Positions 1 to 12,890 of a stretch of 64,000 bases of DNA are shown piece by piece. Positions within the stretch are counted from its first letter, which is position 1. Each line of letters starts with the position of its first letter. Source of the stretch: Micromussa lordhowensis (lineage: Eukaryota; Cnidaria; Anthozoa; Scleractinia; Lobophylliidae). A program made the translations under genes and the position numbers. The notes below the pieces were generated by a model, which worked only from the letters and a program-made list of their open reading frames with translations, had not been told where the DNA came from and did no database searches. Where the stretch lies: contig OZ026604.1 of NCBI GenBank assembly GCA_964020085.1, positions 26,342,697 through 26,406,696 on the forward strand, read 5' to 3'.

Positions 1-1758
1 GGCTGACTCGTTAGCCGAGCTTGACGCGTGTTGCAACTTGGCAAACTAATGGCACCAAAGCACTCCTGGGGTGGGTCCGGGTCCACATGCAAAGTTTCGG
101 AGCTCCGCGACATCTCGCACTATGCTAACCAGCCCGTTTGCTAATTAGCCGAACTTTGCGCGCGTCGCAACTTTGCAAACTAATACCACCAAAGCACTCC
201 CGGGGTCGGTCCGGGTCCAAATGCGAAGTATCGGAGCTGCGCGAAATCTCCCACTATGCTAATCAGCCCGCAGATCCCCAGGCGTGGCCGGCTGGCTGAC
301 TCGTTAGCCGAGCTTGACGCGTGTCGCAACTTGGCAAACTAATGGCACCAAAGCACTCCTGGGGTGGGTCCGGGTCCACATGCAAAGTTTCGGAGCTGCG
401 TGACATCTCGCACTATGCTAACCAGCCCGTTTGCTAATTAGCCGAACTTTGCGCGCGTCGCAACTTTGCAAACTAATACCACCAAAGCACTCCCGGGGTC
501 GGTCCGGGTCCAAATGCGAAGTATCGGAGCTGCGCGAAATCTCCCACTATGCTAATCAGCCCGCAGATCCCCAGGCGTGGCCGGCTGGCTGACTCGTTAG
601 CCGAGCTTGACGCGTGTCGCAACTTGGCAAACTAATGGCACCAAAGCACTCCTGGGGTGGGTCCGGGTCCACATGCAAAGTTTCGGAGCTGCGCGACATC
701 TCGCACTATGCTAACCAGCCCGTTTGCTAATTAGCCGAACTTTGCGCGCGTCGCAACTTTGCAAACTAATACCACCAAAGCACTCCCGGGGTCGGTCCGG
801 GTCCAAATGCGAAGTATCGGAGCTGCGCGAAATCTCCCACTATGCTAATCAGCCCGCAGATCCCCAGGCATGGCCGGCTGGCTGACTCGTTAGCCGAGCT
901 TGACGCGTGTTGCAACTTGGCAAACTAATGGCACCAAAGCACTCCTGGGGTGGGTCCGGGTCCACATGCAAAGTTTCGGAGCTCCGCGACATCTCGCACT
1001 ATGCTAACCAGCCCGTTTGCTAATTAGCCGAACTTTGCGCGCGTCGCAACTTTGCAAACTAATACCACCAAAGCACTCCCGGGGTCGGTCCGGGTCCAAA
1101 TGCGAAGTATCGGAGCTGCGCGAAATCTCCCACTATGCTAATCAGCCCGCAGATCCCCAGGCGTGGCCGGCTGGCTGACTCGTTAGCCGAGCTTGACGCG
1201 TGTCGCAACTTGGCAAACTAATGGCACCAAAGCACTCCTGGGGTGGGTCCGGGTCCACATGCAAAGTTTCGGAGCTGCGTGACATCTCGCACTATGCTAA
1301 CCAGCCCGTTTGCTAATTAGCCGAACTTTGCGCGCGTCGCAACTTTGCAAACTAATACCACCAAAGCACTCCCGGGGTCGGTCCGGGTCCAAATGCGAAG
1401 TATCGGAGCTGCGCGAAATCTCCCACTATGCTAATCAGCCCGCAGATCCCCAGGCGTGGCCGGCTGGCTGACTCGTTAGCCGAGCTTGACGCGTGTCGCA
1501 ACTTGGCAAACTAATGGCATCAAAGCACTCCTGGGGTGGGTCCGGGTCCACATGCAAAGTTTCGGAGCTGCGCGACATCTCGCACTATGCTAACCAGCCC
1601 GTTTGCTAATTAGCCGAACTTTGCGCGCGTCGCAACTTTGCAAACTAATACCACCAAAGCACTCCCGGGGTCGGTCCGGGTCCAAATGCGAAGTATCGGA
1701 GCTGCGCGAAATCTCCCACTATGCTAATCAGCCCGCAGATCCCCAGGCGTGGCCGGCT
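1..1758. repeat. T1 higher-order repeat remnant (six dimers)
   Basis: Two T1 unit-1 dimers (gtgttgc with gctccgcg) begin at 1 and 880, only three dimers apart, and each is followed by a gcgtgac dimer. The second is also followed by the ggcatca dimer at about 1516. The linker ggcatgg is at 869. The first copy is thus three dimers long where full T1 copies elsewhere have five, so two dimers were lost or this is the short ancestral form. Confidence 0.85.
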
Positions 1759-4700
1759 GGCTGACTCGTTAGCCGAGCTTGACGCGTGTCGCAACTTGGC
1801 AAACTAATGGCACCAAAGCACTCCTGGGGTGGGTCCGGGTCCACATGCAAAGTTTCGGAGCTGCGCGACATCTCGCACTATGCTAACCAGCCCGTTTGCT
1901 AATTAGCCGAACTTTGCGCGCGTCGCAACTTTGCAAACTAATACCACCAAAGCACTCCCGGGGTCGGTCCGGGTCCAAATGCGAAGTATCGGAGCTGCGC
2001 GAAATCTCCCACTATGCTAATCAGCCCGCAGATCCCCAGGCGTGGCCGGCTGGCTGACTCGTTAGCCGAGCTTGACGCGTGTCGCAACTTGGCAAACTAA
2101 TGGCACCAAAGCACTCCTGGGGTGGGTCCGGGTCCACATGCAAAGTTTCGGAGCTGCGCGACATCTCGCACTATGCTAACCAGCCCGTTTGCTAATTAGC
2201 CGAACTTTGTGCGCGTCGCAACTTTGCAAACTAATACCACCAAAGCACTCCCGGGGTCGGTCCGGGTCCAAATGCGAAGTATCGGAGCTGCGCGAAATCT
2301 CCCACTATGCTAATCAGCCCGCAGATCCCCAGGCGTGGCCGGCTGGCTGACTCGTTAGCCGAGCTTGACGCGTGTCGCAACTTGGCAAACTAATGGCACC
2401 AAAGCACTCCTGGGGTGGGTCCGGGTCCACATGCAAAGTTTCGGAGCTGCGCGACATCTCGCACTATGCTAACCAGCCCGTTTGCTAATTAGCCGAACTT
2501 TGCGCGCGTCGCAACTTTGCAAACTAATACCACCAAAGCACTCCCGGGGTCGGTCCGGGTCCAAATGCGAAGTATCGGAGCTGCGCGAAATCTCCCACTA
2601 TGCTAATCAGCCCGCAGATCCCCAGGCGTGGCCGGCTGGCTGACTCGTTAGCCGAGCTTGACGCGTGTCGCAACTTGGCAAACTAATGGCACCAAAGCAC
2701 TCCTGGGGTGGGTCCGGGTCCACATGCAAAGTTTCGGAGCTGCGCGACATCTCGCACTATGCTAACCAGCCCGTTTGCTAATTAGCCGAACTTTGCGCGA
2801 GTCACAACTTTGCAAACTAATACCACCAAAGCACTCCCGGGGTCGGTCCGGGTCCAAATGCGAAGTATCGGAGCTGCGCGAAATCTCCCACTATGCTAAT
2901 CAGCCCGCAGATCCCCAGGCGTGGCCGGCTGGCTGACTCGTTAGCCGAGCTTGACGCGTGTCGCAACTTGGCAAACTAATGGCACCAAAGCACTCCTGGG
3001 GTGGGTCCGGGTCCACATGCAAAGTTTCGGAGCTGCGCGACATCTCGCACTATGCTAACCAGCCCGTTTGCTAATTAGCCGAACTTTGCGCGCGTCGCAA
3101 CTTTGCAAACTAATACCACCAAAGCACTCCCGGGGTCGGTCCGGGTCCAAATGCGAAGTATCGGAGCTGCGCGAAATCTCCCACTATGCTAATCAGCCCG
3201 CAGATCCCCAGGCGTGGCCGGCTGGCTGACTCGTTAGCCGAGCTTGACGCGTGTCGCAACTTGGCAAACTAATGGCACCAAAGCACTCCTGGGGTGGGTC
3301 CGGATCCACATGCAAAGTTTCGGAGCTGCGCGACATCTCGCACTATGCTAACCAGCCCGTTTGCTAATTAGCCGAACTTTGCGCGCGTCGCAACTTTGCA
3401 AACTAATACCACCAAAGCACTCCCGGGGTCGGTCCGGGTCCAAATGCGAAGTATCGGAGCTGCGCGAAATCTCCCACTATGCTAATCAGCCCGCAGATCC
3501 CCAGGCGTGGCCGGCTGGCTGACTCGTTAGCCGAGCTTGACGCGTGTCGCAACTTGGCAAACTAATGGCACCAAAGCACTCCTGGGGTGGGTCCGGGTCC
3601 ACATGCAAAGTTTCGGAGCTGCGCGACATCTCGCACTATGCTAACCAGCCCGTTTGCTAATTAGCCGAACTTTGCGCGCGTCGCAACTTTGCAAACTAAT
3701 ACCACCAAAGCACTCCCGGGGTCGGTCCGGGTCCAAATGCAAAGTATCGGAGCTGCGCGAAATCTCCCACTATGCTAATCAGCCCGCAGATCCCCAGGCG
3801 TGGCCGGCTGGCTGACTCGTTAGCCGAGCTTGACGCGTGTCGCAACTTGGCAAACTAATGGCACCAAAGCACTCCTGGGGTAGGTCCGGGTCCACATGCA
3901 AAGTTTCGGAGCTGCGCGACATCTCGCACTATGCTAACCAGCCCGTTTGCTAATTAGCCGAACTTTGCGCGCGTCGCAACTTTGCAAACTAATACCACCA
4001 AAGCACTCTCGGGGTCGGTCCGGGTCCAAATGCGAAGTATCGGAGCTGCGCGAAATCTCCCACTATGCTAATCAGCCCGCAGATCCCCAGGCGTGGCCGG
4101 CTGGCTGACTCGTTAGCCGAGCTTGACGCGTGTCGCAACTTGGCAAACTAATGGCACCAAAGCACTCCTGGGGTGGGTCCGGGTCCACATGCAAAGTTTC
4201 GGAGCTGCGCGACATCTCGCACTATGCTAACCAGCCCGTTTGCTAATTAGCCGAACATTGCGCGCGTCGCAACTTTGCAAACTAATACCACCAAAGCACT
4301 CCCGGGGTCGGTCCGGGTCCAAATGCGAAGTATCGGAGCTGCGCGAAATCTCCCACTATGCTACTCAGCCCGCAGATCCCCAGGTGTGGCCGGCTGGCTG
4401 ACTCGTTAGCCGAGCTTGACGCGTGTCGCAACTTGGCAAACTAATGGCACCAAAGCACTCCTGGGGTGGGTCCGGGTCCACATGCAAAGTTTCGGAGCTG
4501 CGCGACATCTCGCACTATGCTAACCAGCCCGTTTGCTAATTAGCCGAACTTTGCGCGCGTCGCAACTTTGCAAACTAATACCACCAAACCACTCCCGGGG
4601 TCGGTCCGGGTCCAAATGCGAAGTATCGGAGCTGCGCGAAATCTCCCACTATGCTAATCAGCCCGCAGATCCCCAGGCGTGGCCGGCTGGCTGACTCGTT

Positions 4701-7700
4701 AGCAGAGCTTGACGCGTGTCGCAACTTGGCAAACTAATGGCACCAAAGCACTCCTGGGGTGGGTCCGGGTCCACATGCAAAGTTTCGGAGCTGCGCGACA
4801 TCTCGCACTATGCTAACCAGCCCGTTTGCTAATTAGCCGAACTTTGCGCGCGTCGCAACTTTGCAAACTAATACCACCAAAGCACTCCCGGGGTCGGTCC
4901 GGGTCCAAATGCGAAGTATCGGAGCTGCGCGAAATCTCCCACTATGCTAATCAGCCCGCAGATCCCCAGGCGTGGCCGGCTGGCTGACTCGTTAGCCGAG
5001 CTTGACGCGTGTCGCAACTTGGCAAACTAATGGCACCAAAGCACTCCTGGGGTGGGTCCGGGTCCACATGCAAAGTTTCGGAGCTGCGCGACATCTCGCA
5101 CTATGCTAACCAGCCCGTTTGCTAATTAGCCGAACTTTGCGCGCGTCGCAACTTTGCAAACTAATACCACCAAAGCACTCCCGGGGTCGGTCCGGGTCCA
5201 AATGCGAAGTATCGGAGCTGCGCGAAATCTCCCACTATGCTAATCAGCCCGCAGATCCCCAGGCGTGGCCGGCTGGCTGACTCGTTAGCCGAGCTTGACG
5301 CGTGTCGCAACTTGGCAAACTAATGGCACCAAAGCACTCCTGGGGTGGGTCCGGGTCCACATGCAAAGTTTCGGAGCTGCGCGACATCTCGCACTATGCT
5401 AACCAGCCCGTTTGCTAATTAGCCGAACTTTGCGCGCGTCGCAACTTTGCAAACTAATACCACCAAAGCACTCCCGGGGTCGGTCCGGGTCCAAATGCAA
5501 AGTATCGGAGCTGCGCGAAATCTCCCACTATGCTAATCAGCCCGCAGATCCCCAGGCGTGGCCGGCTGGCTGACTCGTTAGCCGAGCTTGACGCGTGTCG
5601 CAACTTGGCAAACTAATGGCACCAAAGCACTCCTGGGGTAGGTCCGGGTCCACATGCAAAGTTTCGGAGCTGCGCGACATCTCGCACTATGCTAACCAGC
5701 CCGTTTGCTAATTAGCCGAACTTTGCGCGTCGCAACTTTGCAAACTAATACCACCAAAGCACTCCCGGGGTCGGTCCGGGTCCAAATGCGAAGTATCGGA
5801 GCTGCGCGAAATCTCCCACTATGCTAATCAGCCCGCAGATCCCCAGGCGTGGCCGGCTGGCTGACTCGTTAGCCGAGCTTGACGCGTGTCGCAACTTGGC
5901 AAACTAATGGCACCAAAGCACTCCTGGGGTGGGTCCGGGTCCACATGCAAAGTTTCGGAGCTGCGCGACATCTCGCACTATGCTAACCAGCCCGTTTGCT
6001 AATTAGCCGAACTTTGCGCGCGTCGCAACTTTGCAAACTAATACCACCAAAGCACTCCCGGGGTCGGTCCGGGTCCAAATGCGAAGTATCGGAGCTGCGC
6101 GAAATCTCCCACTATGCTAATCAGCCCGCAGATCCCCAGGCGTGGCCGGCTGGCTGACTCGTTAGCCGAGCTTGACGCGTGTCGCAACTTGGCAAACTAA
6201 TGGCACCAAAGCACTCCTGGGGTGGGTCCGGGTCCACATGCAAAGTTTCGGAGCTGCGCGACATCTCGCACTATGCTAACCAGCCCGTTTGCTAATTAGC
6301 CGAACTTTGCGCGCGTCGCAACTTTGCAAACTAATACCACCTAAGCACTCCCGGGGTCGGTCCGGGTCCAAATGCGAAGTATCGGAGCTGCGCGAAATCT
6401 CCCACTATGCTAATCAGCCCGCAGATCCCCAGGCGTGGCCGGCTGGCTGACTCGTTAGCCGAGCTTGACGCGTGTCGCAACTTGGCAAACTAATGGCACC
6501 AAAGCACTCCTGGGGTGGGTCCGGGTCCACATGCAAAGTTTCGGAGCTGCGCGACATCTCGCACTATGCTAACCAGCCCGTTTGCTAATTAGCCGAACTT
6601 TGCGCGCGTCGCAACTTTGCAAACTAATACCACCAAAGCACTCCCGGGGTCGGTCCGGGTCCAAATGCGAAGTATCGGAGCTGCGCGAAATCTCCCACTA
6701 TGCTAATCAGCCCGCAGATCCCCAGGCGTGGCCGGCTGGCTGACTCGTTAGCCGAGCTTGACGCGTGTCGCAACTTGGCAAACTAATGGCACCAAAGCAC
6801 TCCTGGGGTGGGTCCGGGTCCACATGCAAAGTTTCGGAGCTGCGCGACATCTCGCACTATGCTAACCAGCCCGTTTGCTAATTAGCCGAACTTTGCGCGC
6901 GTCGCAACTTTGCAAACTAATACCACCAAAGCACTCCCGGGGTCGGTCCGGGTCCAAATGCGAAGTATCGGAGCTGCGCGAAATCTCCCACTATGCTAAT
7001 CAGCCCGCAGATCCCCAGGCGTGGCCGGCTGGCTGACTCGTTAGCCGAGCTTGACGCGTGTCGCAACTTGGCAAACTAATGGCACCAAAGCACTCCTGGG
7101 GTGGGTCCGGGTCCACATGCAAAGTTTCGGAGCTGCGCGACATCTCGCACTATGCTAACCAGCCCGTTTGCTAATTAGCCGAACTTTGCGCGCGTCGCAA
7201 CTTTGCAAACTAATACCACCAAAGCACTCCCGGGGTCGGTCCGGGTCCAAATGCGAAGTATCGGAGCTGCGCGAAATCTCCCACTATGCTAATCAGCCCG
7301 CAGATCCCCAGGCGTGGCCGGCTGGCTGACTCGTTAGCCGAGCTTGACGCGTGTCGCAACTTGGCAAACTAATGGCACCAAAGCACTCCTGGGGTGGGTC
7401 CGGGTCCACATGCAAAGTTTCGGAGCTGCGCGACATCTCGCACTATGCTAACCAGCCCGTTTGCTAATTAGCCGAACTTTGCGCGCGTCGCAACTTTGCA
7501 AACTAATACCACCAAAGCACTCCCGGGGTCGGTCCGGGTCCAAATGCGAAGTATCGGAGCTGCGCGAAATCTCCCACTATGCTAATCAGCCCGCAGATCC
7601 CCAGGCGTGGCCGGCTGGCTGACTCGTTAGCCGAGCTTGACGCGTGTCGCAACTTGGCAAACTAATGGCACCAAAGCACTCCTGGGGTGGGTCCGGGTCC

Positions 7701-8202
7701 ACATGCAAAGTTTCGGAGCTGCGCGACATCTCGCACTATGCTAACCAGCCCGTTTGCTAATTAGCCGAACTTTGCGCGCGTCGCAACTTTGCAAACTAAT
7801 ACCACCAAAGCACTCCCGGGGTCGGTCCGGGTCCAAATGCGAAGTATCGGAGCTGCGCGAAATCTCCCACTATGCTAATCAGCCCGCAGATCCCCAGGCG
7901 TGGCCGGCTGGCTGACTCGTTAGCCGAGCTTGACGCGTGTCGCAACTTGGCAAACTAATGGCACCAAAGCACTCCTGGGGTGGGTCCGGGTCCACATGCA
8001 AAGTTTCGGAGCTGCGCGACATCTCGCACTATGCTAACCAGCCCGTTTGCTAATTAGCCGAACTTTGCGCGCGTCGCAACTTTGCAAACTAATACCACCA
8101 AAGCACTCCCGGGGTCGGTCCGGGTCCAAATGCGAAGTATCGGAGCTGCGCGAAATCTCCCACTATGCTAATCAGCCCGCAGATCCCCAGGCGTGGCCGG
8201 CT
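1759..8202. repeat. Near-consensus dimer block (22 dimers)
   Basis: Most dimers match the consensus and carry no T1 or T2 markers. Scattered private changes include gcgcgagtcaca at about 2797, ccggatcc at 3301, aacattg at 4254, ctactcag at about 4361, aaaccactc at about 4586, agcagagc at 4702 and accctaag-like cacctaag at about 6338. The region 3741-3887 (aaagtatc then taggtcc) recurs at 5499-5645, a 1,758-bp (six-dimer) offset. A 2-bp deletion at about 5725 shortens one unit to 291 bp. Confidence 0.85.
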
Positions 8203-9960
8203 GGCTGACTCGTTAGCCGAGCTTGACGCGTGTCGCAACTTGGCAAACTAATGGCACCAAAGCACTCCTGGGGTGGGTCCGGGTCCACATGCAAAGTTTC
8301 GGAGCTGCGCGACATCTCGCACTATGCTAACCAGCCCGTTTGCTAATTAGCCGAACTTTGCGCGCGTCGCAACTTTGCAAACTAATACCACCAAAGCACT
8401 CCCGGGGTCGGGCCGGGTCCAAATGCGAAGTATCGGAGCTGCGCGAAATCTCCCACTATGCTAATCAGCCCGCAGATCGCCAGGCGTGGCCGGCTGGCTG
8501 ACTCGTTAGCCGAGCTTGACGCGTGTCGCAACTTGGCAAACTAATGGCACCAAAGCACTCCTGGGGTGGGTCCGGGTCCACATGCAAAGATTCGGAGCTG
8601 CGCGACATCTCGCACTATGCTAACCAGCCCGTTTGCTAATTAGCCGAACTTTGCGCGCGTCGCAACTTTGCAAACTAATACCACCAAAGCACTCCCGGGG
8701 TCGGTCCGGGTCCAAATGCGAAGTATCGGAGCTGCGCGAAATCTCCCACTATGCTAATCAGCCCGCAGATCCCCAGGCGTGGCCGGCTGGCTGACTCGTT
8801 AGCCGAGCTTGACGCGTGTCGCAACTTGGCAAACTAATGGCACCAAAGCACTCCTGGGGTGGGTCCGGGTCCACATGCAAAGTTTCGGAGCTGCGTGACA
8901 TCTCGCACTATGCTAACCAGCCCGTTTGCTAATTAGCCGAACTTTGCGCGCGTCGCAACTTTGCAAACTAATACCACCAAAGCACTCCCGGGGTCGGTCC
9001 GGGTCCAAATGCGAAGTATCGGAGCTGCGCGAAATCTCCCACTATGCTAATCAGCCCGCAGATCCCCAGGCGTGGCCGGCTGGCTGACTCGTTAGCCGAG
9101 CTTGACGCGTGTCGCAACTTGGCAAACTAATGGCACCAAAGCACTCCTGGGGTGGGTCCGGGTCCACATGCAAAGTTTCGGAGCTGCGCGACATCTCGCA
9201 CTATGCTAACCAGCCCGTTTGCTAATTAGCCGAACTTTGCGCGCGTCGCAACTTTGCAAACTAATACCACCAAAGCACTCCCGGGGTCGGTCCGGGTCCA
9301 AATGCGAAGTATCGGAGCTGCGCGAAATCTCCCACTATGCTAATCAGGCCACAGATCCCCAGGCGTGGCCGGCTGGCTGACTCGTTAGCCGAGCTTGACG
9401 CGTGTCGCAACTTGGCAAACTAATGGCACCAAAGCACTCCTGGGGTGGGTCCAGGTCCACATGCAAAGTTTCGGAGCTGCGCGACATCTCGCACTATGCT
9501 AACCAGCCCGTTTGCTAATTAGCCGAACTTTGCGCGCGTCGCAACTTTGCAAACTAATACCACCAAAGCACTCCCGGGGTCGGTCCGGGTCCAAATGCGA
9601 AGTATCGGAGCTGCGCGAAATCTCCCACTATGCTAATCAGCCCGCAGATCCCCAGGCGTGGCCGGCTGGCTGACTCGTTAGCCGAGCTTGACGTGTGTCG
9701 CAACTTGGCAAACTAATGGCACCAAAGCACTCCTGGGGTGGGTCCGGGTCCACATGCAAAGTTTCGGAGCTGCGCGACATCTCGCACTATGCTAACCAGC
9801 CCGTTTGCTAATTAGCCGAACTTTGCGCGCGTCGCAACTTTGCAAACTAATACCACCAAAGCACTCCCGGGGTCGGTCCGGGTCCAAATGCGAAGTATCG
9901 GAGCTGCGCGAAATCTCCCACTATGCTAATCAGCCCGCAGATCCCCAGGCATGGCCGGCT
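8203..9960. repeat. T2 higher-order repeat fragment (six dimers)
   Basis: Markers appear in T2 order: tcgggcc at about 8407, aagattc at about 8587, gcgtgac at about 8893, tccagg at about 9450, gacgtg at about 9691 and ggcatgg ending the block at 9950. There are six dimers rather than five between tcgggcc and ggcatgg. The extra dimer lies between gcgtgac and tccagg and has a private linker-junction change at about 9348. The gatcgcc variant near 8478 recurs at 15510, 20198 and 43047. Confidence 0.8.
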
Positions 9961-11425
9961 GCCTGACTCGTTAGCCGAGCTTGACGCGTGTTGCAACTTG
10001 GCAAACTAATGGCACCAAAGCACTCCTGGGGTGGGTCCGGGTCCACATGCAAAGTTTCGGAGCTGCGCGACATCTCGCACTATGCTAACCAGCCCGTTTG
10101 CTAATTAGCCGAACTTTGCGCGCGTCGCAACTTTGCAAACTAATACCACCAAAGCACTCCCGGGGTCGGTCCGGGTCCAAATGCGAAGTATCGGAGCTGC
10201 GCGAAATCTCCCACTATGCTAATCAGCCCGCAGATCCCCAGGCGTGGCCGGCTGGCTGACTCGTTAGCCGAGCTTGACGCGTGTCGCAACTTGGCAAACT
10301 AATGGCACCAAAGCACTCCTGGGGTGGGTCCGGGTCCACATGCAAAGTTTCGGAGCTGCGTGACATCTCGCACTATGCTAACCAGCCCGTTTGCTAATTA
10401 GCCGAACTTTGCGCGCGTCGCAACTTTGCAAACTAATACCACCAAAGCACTCCCGGGGTCGGTCCGGGTCCAAATGCGAAGTATCGGAGCTGCGCGAAAT
10501 CTCCCACTATGCTAATCAGCCCGCAGATCCCCAGGCGTGGCCGGCTGGCTGACTCGTTAGCCGAGCTTGACGCGTGTCGCAACTTGGCAAACTAATGGCA
10601 TCAAAGCACTCCTGGGGTGGGTCCGGGTCCACATGCAAAGTTTCGGAGCTGCGCGACATCTCGCACTATGCTAACCAGCCCGTTTGCTAATTAGCCGAAC
10701 TTTGCGCGCGTCGCAACTTTGCAAACTAATACCACCAAAGCACTCCCGGGGTCGGTCCGGGTCCAAATGCGAAGTATCGGAGCTGCGCGAAATCTCCCAC
10801 TATGCTAATCAGCCCGCAGATCCCCAGGCGTGGCCGGCTGGCTGACTCGTTAGCCGAGCTTGACGCGTGTCGCAACTTGGCAAACTAATGGCACCAAAGC
10901 ACTCCTGGGGTGGGTCCGGGTCCACATGCAAAGTTTCGGAGCTGCGCGACATCTCGCACTATGCTAACCAGCCCGTTTGCTAATTAGCCGAACTTTGCGC
11001 GCGTCGCAACTTTGCAAACTAATACCACCAAAGCACTCCCGGGGTCGGTCCGGGTCCAAATGCGAAGTATCGGAGCTGCGCGAAATCTCCCACTATGCTA
11101 ATCAGCCCGCAGATCCCCAGGCGTGGCCGGCTGGCTGACTCGTTAGCCGAGCTTGACGCGTGTCGCAACTTGGCAAACTAATGGCACCAAAGCACTCCTG
11201 GGGTGGGTCCGGGTCCACATGCAAAGTTTCGGAGCTGCGCGACATCTCGCACTATGCTAACCAGCCCGTTTGCTAATTAGCCGAACTTTGCGCGCGTCGC
11301 AACTTTGCAAACTAATACCACCAAAGCACTCCCGGGGTCGGTCCGGGTCCAAATGCGAAGTATCGGAGCTGCGCGAAATCTCCCACTATGCTAATCAGCC
11401 CGCAGATCCCCAGGCATGGCCGGCT
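9961..11425. repeat. T1 higher-order repeat copy, five dimers (1,465 bp)
   Basis: The order is gtgttgc (about 9988), gcgtgac (about 10358), ggcatca (about 10597), two consensus dimers, then ggcatgg at 11413-11419. This copy has gctgcgcg in unit 1, not gctccgcg. The first A begins gcctgactcg, a private change. It abuts a second copy exactly 1,465 bp on. Confidence 0.9.
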
Positions 11426-12890
11426 GGCTGACTCGTTAGCCGAGCTTGACGCGTGTTGCAACTTGGCAAACTAATGGCACCAAAGCACTCCTGGGGTGGG
11501 TCCGGGTCCACATGCAAAGTTTCGGAGCTCCGCGACATCTCGCACTATGCTAACCAGCCCGTTTGCTAATTAGCCGAACTTTGCGCGCGTCGCAACTTTG
11601 CAAACTAATACCACCAAAGCACTCCCGGGGTCGGTCCGGGTCCAAATGCGAAGTATCGGAGCTGCGCGAAATCTCCCACTATGCTAATCAGCCCGCAGAT
11701 CCCCAGGCGTGGCCGGCTGGCTGACTCGTTAGCCGAGCTTGACGCGTGTCGCAACTTGGCAAACTAATGGCACCAAAGCACTCCTGGGGTGGGTCCGGGT
11801 CCACATGCAAAGTTTCGGAGCTGCGTGACATCTCGCACTATGCTAACCAGCCCGTTTGCTAATTAGCCGAACTTTGCGCGCGTCGCAACTTTGCAAACTA
11901 ATACCACCAAAGCACTCCCGGGGTCGGTCCGGGTCCAAATGCGAAGTATCGGAGCTGCGCGAAATCTCCCACTATGCTAATCAGCCCGCAGATCCCCAGG
12001 CGTGGCCGGCTGGCTGACTCGTTAGCCGAGCTTGACGCGTGTCGCAACTTGGCAAACTAATGGCATCAAAGCACTCCTGGGGTGGGTCCGGGTCCACATG
12101 CAAAGTTTCGGAGCTGCGCGACATCTCGCACTATGCTAACCAGCCCGTTTGCTAATTAGCCGAACTTTGCGCGCGTCGCAACTTTGCAAACTAATACCAC
12201 CAAAGCACTCCCGGGGTCGGTCCGGGTCCAAATGCGAAGTATCGGAGCTGCGCGAAATCTCCCACTATGCTAATCAGCCCGCAGATCCCCAGGCGTGGCC
12301 GGCTGGCTGACTCGTTAGCCGAGCTTGACGCGTGTCGCAACTTGGCAAACTAATGGCACCAAAGCACTCCTGGGGTGGGTCCGGGTCCACATGCAAAGTT
12401 TCGGAGCTGCGCGACATCTCGCACTATGCTAACCAGCCCGTTTGCTAATTAGCCGAACTTTGCGCGCGTCGCAACTTTGCAAACTAATACCACCAAAGCA
12501 CTCCCGGGGTCGGTCCGGGTCCAAATGCGAAGTATCGGAGCTGCGCGAAATCTCCCACTATGCTAATCAGCCCGCAGATCCCCAGGCGTGGCCGGCTGGC
12601 TGACTCGTTAGCCGAGCTTGACGCGTGTCGCAACTTGGCAAACTAATGGCACCAAAGCACTCCTGGGGTGGGTCCGGGTCCACATGCAAAGTTTCGGAGC
12701 TGCGCGACATCTCGCACTATGCTAACCAGCCCGTTTGCTAATTAGCCGAACTTTGCGCGCGTCGCAACTTTGCAAACTAATACCACCAAAGCACTCCCGG
12801 GGTCGGTCCGGGTCCAAATGCGAAGTATCGGAGCTGCGCGAAATCTCCCACTATGCTAATCAGCCCGCAGATCCCCAGGCATGGCCGGCT
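11426..12890. repeat. T1 higher-order repeat copy, five dimers (1,465 bp)
   Basis: Markers are gtgttgc with gctccgcg in unit 1, gcgtgac at about 11823, ggcatca at about 12062, two consensus dimers and ggcatgg ending at 12884. It is the tandem neighbour of 9961-11425 and the last T1 copy before the array switches to T2 at 12891. Confidence 0.9.

Noticed and set aside
3301..3308. Isolated BamHI site (ggatcc) in one A half
   Set aside because: A single private G-to-A change in gggtcc; no linked markers and no sign of function.
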